Below, one piece after another: positions 61,378 through 64,000 of a DNA stretch of 64,000 nt. Made by a program: the position numbers and the translations under genes. The notes beneath the pieces are model-generated. The model was not told where the DNA came from, ran no database searches, and saw nothing but the letters and a program-made list of their open reading frames with translations. The DNA lies in assembly GCA_964023205.1 (NCBI GenBank), contig OZ026835.1:22581817-22645816 (forward strand), in the 5' to 3' direction. Positions within the stretch are counted from its first letter, which is position 1; every line of letters begins with the position of its first letter. This DNA comes from Lutraria lutraria. Its lineage: Eukaryota > Mollusca > Bivalvia > Venerida > Mactridae.

Positions 61378-61583
61378 ACGCCCCTTTTCAACAGTCAGAG
61401 TCATGAGGTGGAAATGTGAGTTCATCTTTGCCTTGTTCTTTGCAAGGACCAGTACTTCCGTAAGCAACTGCCAACTTCCTCACATAAAGATACTGATATC
61501 ATAGGTAGCGGGGCTCGAACCCACGACCCTATATCAATGAGAGGTACAGTGATTTGAAGTCACTCGACCACGGAGGTGGGTCC
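61378..61583 (-). mobile_element. tRNA-derived SINE, type A
   Basis: Minus orientation: CCACCTCCGTGGTCGAGTGA, a long variable arm, B box GGGTTCGAGCCCCGCTACC, body GTGAGGAAGTTGGCAGTTGC and tail CTCTGACTGTTGAAAAGGGG, ending in AACAAACAAA. The long variable arm suggests a Leu or Ser tRNA ancestor. Confidence 0.8.
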
Positions 61584-61697
61584 GCTAATATGTATAATAT
61601 ATATAAGAATCGAAAAGCTCATGTTGACAATAGTGGAAATAGTCAATGAATTACATGTAGTTCATACATGCAGAATATTACTTTGAAATGACTTAAA

Positions 61698-61830
61698 CAA
61701 GGGAGATAACAATAAAAGTCTTGCGGGTAAACATTTACGACTAATTACCAAACATTGACCGATATTTATTTGGTACCAAGCGAATTATTGAAGACATTGT
61801 TTTGTTTAAATACAGTTTGCATATTGGGAA
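61698..61830. repeat. Dispersed repeat pair, copy 2
   Basis: GGGAGATAAC leads to the same 28-bp core (61746-61773) as at 60029, in the same orientation and about 1.7 kb away. Confidence 0.6.
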
Positions 61831-62269
61831 TATTTAGTATTGTAACATTATGATAATAAGGTTTATTGCAGGAACATAGACTTTCTGTTACATTAGCCAG
61901 ACTGTTTGGTATTATACTCATACGAGTAATGGTGTAAATACTTGCAACCACATATTCATAGATCTTAGTACAGGTGCACACATAATAACATTCTAAATAC
62001 AATGTAACTTATTGTTTTAACGCAGAATAAAGGGAATGAAATTCGAAATCATTACTGTACATGTAATAGAGCTTTCGAACAGCGTCTGTGTTTTCAGTCA
62101 CAAGTTTCTTGTCTGTCACTAAATTTCTGTGAAGGGATTACAGTAGTTTAACAAGACACACAGGGGTGTCAACGATTCCATGGTGAAGAACTGCTTTTAT
62201 GTGTCCAAAGGCAAAGAAGTTATACCTGTCCATTGATTTATATGCGTTCAATGACTCAGCAGTGTACAC

Positions 62270-62440
62270 TCCTGGGCCCCGTTCTATCAACAAAGCGTAA
62301 CTTACGTCAAAACGTAAGCGTAAGTTTACGTTTACGTCAATATTTACGCTTTACGTAAAGTGTTCTACGACGGAGCGCTGAAAACGTGTAAATAACGAAT
62401 GCGTAACTTTTTGCGTAAGTGACGAAACGTCGAGACGCAG
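62270..62440. mobile_element. TACGTAA-rich palindromic segment (probable MITE end)
   Basis: GGGCCCCGTTCTATCAACAA followed by AGCG looks like a transposon terminus. The next 130 bp hold many ACGTAA/TTACGT and ACGTAAGCG blocks in both orientations that can fold back. A matching right terminus was not found. Confidence 0.4.
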
Positions 62441-63218
62441 TCTAAAAGCAATTGTGGACCTATGACCCGTGACGTCAAAATCGCGCTTTCTATCAATATT
62501 AGCGGATGAAATCTGTGTCAGAATTAAATAAATAACAAATTTGATAATTTCTTAGAGAGGGGAGCTTCACTGGACAATATTATTCAACCCTTTCAAAGAT
62601 ATGGATGTTAACAATTTTTACTCAACCAGACAACACTGTATCTCATTGATACATCGATTGAGAAAGTGCATAACTAAGTTCTTTTTCTACCTGATGTCAT
62701 TTGTAACAATGTCAACTATAACATACTAGACAGTTACGAGTACAACCACAGACACCACCAAGTACATACATGCAATATATTTATTCATCATATGCATTTT
62801 AATAACAACCTTTCAGAATTTATATGCAACTATACCCTGGTGCTATATAAATATATGCAGTTTATCTACATGTTAGCCTTCTAGATTCAAGGCAAATATG
62901 CTTATAAAATTAATAGATCGGTAATTGTTAAATTACGCACGAAGACCTCTAATCAATATTTACTCAGCGTGCTGCTCAAAAATGATGAAATTCACATTTG
63001 CGACAAATGAAATTAATATATCAATCGACTTGGCTGTATAGGGTAATCACAGAAATGTGGATTTTGAAAGAATGTTGAATATTGATAAATGTTTTAAAAT
63101 AAACAGTTTTGCCTGATAATCCGACATTTCTTGCTGACCTTTACATAATAAATATATACATGTACATGTATAGGACAATAGGAATGAAAGCAATTTCAAT
63201 AATCACTATCATATTTGT
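62441..63218. other. AT-rich, nothing recognised
   Basis: No repeat, exon or RNA gene is supported here. Confidence 0.45.
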
Positions 63219-63975
63219 GACTGTAATACCCCCTTTTGGGACGCAGGATTCTGGCTATTTTCAGGCAGGACGCGGGACTTAGCTGGAAGAATAATTTATT
63301 GGCTATGTGGAAGACTAGTAACAAGTAATCATTTTGCTTTGGAGCTGCGTATTTCACGTTTCCAATTTGACAAATAAAGATAATTACTTGTTTGTTTCGG
63401 CTTTTAATATCAGGCAACAAAACATCCAAAGTGCTATGTATTTTCATTGGCTTTACAACCAAATGTACCCACACCGTATACCCGAAGAGCCGAACACAGT
63501 TGCTCAGGCAAACACAGTTACCGACAGTTACGAATGGAAAGTAAGTGTCGGCTTAATTTATATTTATCTTGAAGCATCCGAACAAAACCACTCGTGTTCA
63601 TTTATTCGCTATTAAAAAAGGAACAGATACTCGAAATTGTGAGAAAAACCCGTGCAGTTCAGCGAGAAATCGCAAGGTTCGCAACTTTTACAATAAACCA
63701 TGCTTCGGTTCTCAAAAATACGAGGGCATACCGACTTTATGCATCAATATCTCTGCGGAAAATGGGAATAAAAAGCTGGGATTTCGCACATTGAGAGAAA
63801 ATAAATGGGAGTAAAGAATGGTATCTTTAAAAAGATTAAATAGCTGTAAATGTTCGAAATTATGTTTTTGAATTTTACTTCAATGGGATGCGAGACATGT
63901 CCCTTAAAATATGGAGAGACGCGGGACCCGGCGGAAAAAATAAAAGAGACTCGGGGGATGGGGTTTTATGTACAG
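63219..63975. mobile_element. Possible DNA element with weak inverted ends
   Basis: The left end (CTGTAATACCCCCTTTTGGG) and the reverse complement of the right end (CTGTACATAAAACCCCATCC) are alike, and AGGACGCGGGAC and AGACGCGGGACC occur near each end. Two overlapping plus-strand frames (63569-63814 and 63594-63794) lie inside without a recognised domain. A frame at 63334-63615 ends near a good donor, GAAA|GTAAGT. It could be a MITE or contain an unrecognised exon. Confidence 0.3.
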
Positions 63976-64000
63976 CCTCATATATGATGTCTTGTCAGTT

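Overview
The window looks like a piece of an AT-rich, repeat-laden animal genome, most likely a mollusc and probably a bivalve. It has long introns with canonical GT/AG borders, many short decayed transposons and tRNA-derived SINEs, long microsatellite and minisatellite arrays, and a tandem repeat of about 157 bp of a kind I remember as common in bivalve genomes. Gene density is very low. No rRNA, intact functional tRNA, CRISPR or prokaryotic signal is visible. The organism call is inferred from repeat style and from one protein; no database search was possible.

One gene can be assembled with confidence. It is a four-exon small GTPase on the minus strand (51209 down to 40215), 234 codons, with all three introns phase-consistent. 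It is a Ras-superfamily protein of the RERG/RASL11/RASL12 type without a C-terminal CAAX box. Several residues that are near-invariant in Ras are changed: Ras Gly12, Thr35 and Gly60 correspond to Asn26, Asp49 and Ala74. Its 8.4 kb first intron holds about 1 kb of a 27-bp tandem repeat whose unit contains the AP-1/NF-E2 core TGAGTCA. That array ends about 80 bp before exon 2.

Layout: 1-5 kb, a 157-bp-type tandem repeat and two MITE copies. 5-16 kb, mostly featureless AT-rich DNA with SINE relics and one possible first exon. 16-23 kb, decayed mobile DNA: a transposase-like relic, a Penelope-type reverse transcriptase relic next to a perfect 350-bp (GT)n, a 569-bp terminal-inverted-repeat element and a decayed coding region. 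26-29 kb, a chimeric SINE, a 22-bp CpG-rich minisatellite, a 518-bp TTAA-flanked MITE and a short MITE. 29.7-33.1 kb, a 36-bp minisatellite of about 90 units; its very long open frames are a by-product of the unit length. 33-40 kb, SINEs and small inverted-repeat elements. 40.2-51.2 kb, the GTPase gene and its repeat-filled introns. 51-64 kb, more MITEs and SINEs with no recognisable gene.

Apart from the GTPase no genes appear to work together here. The rest is best read as intergenic repeat landscape.
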